Positions 31,470 to 33,916 of a stretch of 33,916 bases of DNA are shown here, one piece after another. The position numbers and the translations under genes were made by a program. Source of the stretch: an uncultured Clostridia bacterium. GTDB taxonomy: Bacteria > Bacillota > Clostridia > Oscillospirales > Ruminococcaceae. Each line of letters starts with the position of its first letter. The first letter of the stretch is position 1. The stretch covers positions 1 through 33,916 of the forward strand of contig CALCSA010000485.1 in the NCBI GenBank assembly GCA_937894185.1, in the 5' to 3' direction. Below the pieces are notes generated by a model that worked only from the letters and a program-made list of their open reading frames with translations, did not search any database and was not told the origin of the DNA.

Positions 31470-32557
31470 CCGCCTGGAAGCTTTTCCATGTATGGCATTC
31501 GCTTGACCGCCGTGGAGTTGCGCACAATCAGGTCGGTGCCAATCATCTTGTCCTCCACGTTGCGGCCCCGGAGCATAGCGATCACCATATTCACCGCCGC
31601 ATAGCCGATGTCGTAGGGGAGCTGCCGCACCGAGGTAAGCATCGGCCGGGAAATCCGGGCCACTTCGGTGTTGTCGTACCCCACAATGGATACCTGACCC
31701 GGCACCGAGATGTTTTGTTCCTGCAAAGCCTGCAGCACCCCGGAAGCCACCCAATCGTTGGAGCAGATGACGGCGTCAAACTCGGTCATAGAGGTCAAAA
31801 AACGCTTCATGGAGCTGTATCCGCTGTCGTAATTATAGCTGGTCATGGTCACCAGATTGCGGTCAAAGGGTACCTGCGCTTCCTCCAAAGCCCGCTGATA
31901 ACCTGCCAGACGATCCAGAGAGGAATACGCTCCCCGCTGATCGGAATCCATCAGCTTCATCAGTTCTTCCACATTGGTGGCGGGGTTTTCCCAGAAGCCG
32001 GCAAAAAAGGCAATGCGGCGGTGCCCCTGATGGAGAAGAAACTTAGTGACGGTATAGCCGCCTTCCACGTCATCGGTGTAGACGTGGGGGACGCCCGGGA
32101 TGATACCACGGCGGGAAGCAATGACCACCGGCATTTTTTTGGAAAATACCACATTGAGATGATCCGAACTGGCCACCGAAATGGGGCAGTAAATCAGCCC
32201 GGCAGCGGCGGAAGATGCCACCGAGTATAGGCACTGAATGTCTTTTTCCGCGTTTCCGTCGCTGGAAAAGGCGGTGACGCGGTAGCCCTGCTCTAAAGCG
32301 CAATCCAAAGCCCCGTCTATGATTTTGCCAAAATACTGGTTGGAGGCCGTGGGGACAATCATCCCAAGGATACGGCTGTTTCCGGTGCGCACATATTGGG
32401 CGCTTGCGTTAGGAACATAGCCCAGCTTTTCGATGGTGCTCTGTACCCGGTCCCGAAGCTCAGGGGCAACGCTGGGATTGTTGTTGAGGATTCTGGATAC
32501 CGTGGAAACAGAAACCCCTGCCTCTTTGGCAACATCGGATATGGTGACTTGCTTCAT
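31445..32557 (-). CDS. LacI-family transcriptional regulator, second
   Basis: A 370-residue regulator. The helix-turn-helix reads TISDVAKEAGVSVSTVSRILNNN, with the hinge at YVPNASAQYVRTGNSRILG. Sensor-domain blocks are GMIVPTASNQYFGKIIDGA, HRRIAFFAGFWENPA, DAVICSNDWVASGVLQAL and VSIVGYDNTEVARIS. The start is uncertain: the ATG at 32557 gives the family's usual N-terminus but has poor ribosome-site spacing, whereas a TTG at 32572 has AAGGAG 4 bp upstream and adds five residues. It lies 74 to 89 bp after the EPSP-synthase-like gene on the same strand and may be co-transcribed. Its targets are probably nearby, but I see no LacI-type CG-centred palindrome here. Confidence 0.9.
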   Translation of the reverse strand: MKQVTISDVAKEAGVSVSTVSRILNNNPSVAPELRDRVQSTIEKLGYVPNASAQYVRTGNSRILGMIVPTASNQYFGKIIDGALDCALEQGYRVTAFSSDGNAEKDIQCLYSVASSAAAGLIYCPISVASSDHLNVVFSKKMPVVIASRRGIIPGVPHVYTDDVEGGYTVTKFLLHQGHRRIAFFAGFWENPATNVEELMKLMDSDQRGAYSSLDRLAGYQRALEEAQVPFDRNLVTMTSYNYDSGYSSMKRFLTSMTEFDAVICSNDWVASGVLQALQEQNISVPGQVSIVGYDNTEVARISRPMLTSVRQLPYDIGYAAVNMVIAMLRGRNVEDKMIGTDLIVRNSTAVKRMPYMEKLPGGKNPPMSI

Positions 32558-32646
32558 CCTGCTAATATCCAACCCACTCCTTTTCGCTGCGCGGCGCAGA
32601 AAAGCCGTTTCCTCTTTCCTGCGCCGGCATCTTCAAAAAGTATAAT

Positions 32647-33916
32647 TTACTGCGTTTCAACATCGGCGCCCATATTTCCCATCACCTCAAAAAAGTTGGG
32701 GAAAGTCACGGCGACGCACTCGGCATCCTGCACCACCGTTTCGCCTTCTGCAAAGAAGCCGGCGATGGTCATGGCCATGGCGATCCGGTGGTCGTGATAG
32801 CTTTCTACTTTTGCGCCGGTAAGGGGCTTGCCTCCGTGAACCACCATGTAGTCGTCCCCTACATCAATGGAGGCTCCCATCTTACCCAGCTCACTCTGCA
32901 TCACAGCCACCCGGTCGGTCTCCTTCAGGCGGACGGCATCCAGTCCGATAAAGGTGGTGTCCCCTTGAGCATAGGCCGCCGCCACCGACAGGGCGGGGAG
33001 AGAATCGGGAATGTTCTGCAGGTCCAGAGTAAAGCCGGATTTAAGGGGCTTTCCGCCTTTGATCAGCAGGCGGCCGCCCTCCACATCCTTTTGGATATCG
33101 GCTCCCATGGAGATGAGGTGATCCACCACCGCCTTGTCCCCCTGACTGTCGTGGAAATCCACGCCATCAATGATGACATCGGACTGGGTGACAACCGCTG
33201 CCACCAAGGGGAAGGCCACACCGGACCAGTCGCTGGCGATGACGGTATCCTGAGCCTGATAGCTCTTGCCGCCCTGAATCTTAAAGTACTTAAACTCCTG
33301 GGGATTCTCGATTTCCACGCCATGACGCTTGATCCAGTCCAGAGTCATCTGCAGGTAGGGGGTTTCCAGAGGATTATCCACTACGATTTCAGTTTCTCCC
33401 GGCAGCAAAGGCGCAATCATCAGGGTGGCGGAAATCATCTGGGAAAGCAGCCCGGTAAAGTGGACCTTTCCCCCGGTCAGGCCGCCTTTTACCACAATGG
33501 GGCAGGAATTGGAACCGGGCTTTGTAAAGACTGCCTTGCCGCCCAAAGCATTGATGGCCTCCACAGAAGGATAGATGGGCCTGCGGCGAATCTGCTCATC
33601 CCCGGTGATGAAGGTGTAGCCGTCCACCAGACCTGCCATCATGGAACCAAAGGCCGACACCGTTCCGGAGTTGCCGCACTCCAGATAGTTATCCGGGACC
33701 TGCAGGTGTTTGCCCCGGCCCTCCACCGTCCACACGCCGTCTGCTATGGTCACCTTGGCGCCAAAGGCTTTAGCGGCTTCCAGTGAGCTTTTGGCATCCT
33801 GACTGGTCAGAGGATTGCGGATATAGGATGTGCCATCCGACATGGTGGCCATCAGTACGGCACGAATGGTATGGCTTTTGGATCCGGGCGCTTGGGCATG
33901 TCCGGCAAGGGTGCTT
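32647..33916 (-). CDS. aroA: EPSP synthase family protein (partial, N-terminus beyond the edge)
   Basis: At least 422 residues of 3-phosphoshikimate 1-carboxyvinyltransferase type. The frame stays open to the window edge, and the first visible residues include APGSKSHTIRAVL, the PGSKSxxxR substrate motif, so the first Met in the window (33852) is not the start. Further blocks: ECGNSGTVSAFGSM, QIRRRPIYPSVEAINALGG, SQMISATLMIAPLL, DWSGVAFPLVAAV, IPDSLPALSVAAAYAQGDT, RLKETDR and YHDHRIAMAM. The Arg of GNxGTxxR is absent (GNSGTVSAF), and DxSSAaF reads DWSGVAF. These changes affect the PEP/phosphate region, so activity or substrate may differ. It is followed by the LacI gene on the same strand. 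Confidence 0.88.
   Translation of the reverse strand, partial: STLAGHAQAPGSKSHTIRAVLMATMSDGTSYIRNPLTSQDAKSSLEAAKAFGAKVTIADGVWTVEGRGKHLQVPDNYLECGNSGTVSAFGSMMAGLVDGYTFITGDEQIRRRPIYPSVEAINALGGKAVFTKPGSNSCPIVVKGGLTGGKVHFTGLLSQMISATLMIAPLLPGETEIVVDNPLETPYLQMTLDWIKRHGVEIENPQEFKYFKIQGGKSYQAQDTVIASDWSGVAFPLVAAVVTQSDVIIDGVDFHDSQGDKAVVDHLISMGADIQKDVEGGRLLIKGGKPLKSGFTLDLQNIPDSLPALSVAAAYAQGDTTFIGLDAVRLKETDRVAVMQSELGKMGASIDVGDDYMVVHGGKPLTGAKVESYHDHRIAMAMTIAGFFAEGETVVQDAECVAVTFPNFFEVMGNMGADVETQ

Noticed and set aside
31445..32557. The second LacI protein as the regulator that binds the three-promoter module
   Set aside because: The module boxes are T-N11-A dyads at -65 without the central CG of LacI operators, which fits an activator of the LysR type better. 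Kept only as a possible binder of the separate dyad at 29149.

Overview
The window looks like a chromosomal segment of a Gram-positive, probably strictly anaerobic Firmicute of the class Clostridia, most likely the Oscillospiraceae/Ruminococcaceae side. This is inferred from the RpoB N-terminus, several lipobox proteins, a DUF421-DUF4363 pair, a (S/P)PxTG-type sorting signal, strong AGGAGG ribosome sites, sigma-A promoters with 17-bp spacers, and GC-rich genes separated by AT-rich gaps. I see no phage, insertion sequence, CRISPR array, tRNA or rRNA.

Layout. 1-1359 (-): start of rpoB, cut by the window edge, with a near-consensus promoter about 240 bp upstream. 1360-2304: a long non-coding gap. 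2305-7119: a lipoprotein, a P2-type Ca2+ ATPase (-) and a Xer-type tyrosine recombinase. 7244-11826: a short wall-anchored protein (-), then DUF421, DUF4363, a TPM-domain protein and recG, mostly translationally coupled. 12036-16732: metA, a lipoprotein, sfsA (-), a second lipoprotein and pyrC. 16975-23208: a LacI-family repressor (-) divergent from a five-gene operon (glycerophosphodiesterase-like enzyme, ABC permease, ATPase, solute-binding lipoprotein, second permease). Two operator copies that are exact reverse complements flank the divergent promoters, 97 bp apart.

23361-33916 is the most unusual part. A leftward operon encodes a CoA-acylating aldehyde dehydrogenase, a sugar-phosphate isomerase/epimerase interrupted by an in-frame TGA, a thiamine-diphosphate enzyme and an HMG-CoA-lyase-like enzyme. 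Beside it lie a GNAT acetyltransferase (-), a QueG-like double 4Fe-4S protein (+), a divergent chorismate-synthase-like gene (+), a second LacI regulator (-) and a divergent EPSP-synthase-like gene (-, cut by the edge).

Three promoters here (aldehyde dehydrogenase operon, 4Fe-4S protein, chorismate-synthase-like gene) carry the same module: a 17-bp CATA-N9-WATG box, exactly 15 bp, then AACAATTTnnCTTAT overlapping the -35, then a 17-bp spacer and a -10. The box contains T-N11-A and is centred near -65, which is what a LysR-type activator would use. The AroC-like protein has Tyr where the catalytic His of the GESHG signature should be, plus an insertion; the AroA-like protein lacks the Arg of GNxGTxxR. 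I infer that this is a co-regulated, possibly undescribed pathway that uses shikimate-pathway-like chemistry together with C-C lyases and a CoA-acylating dehydrogenase. Its substrate cannot be read from sequence alone.
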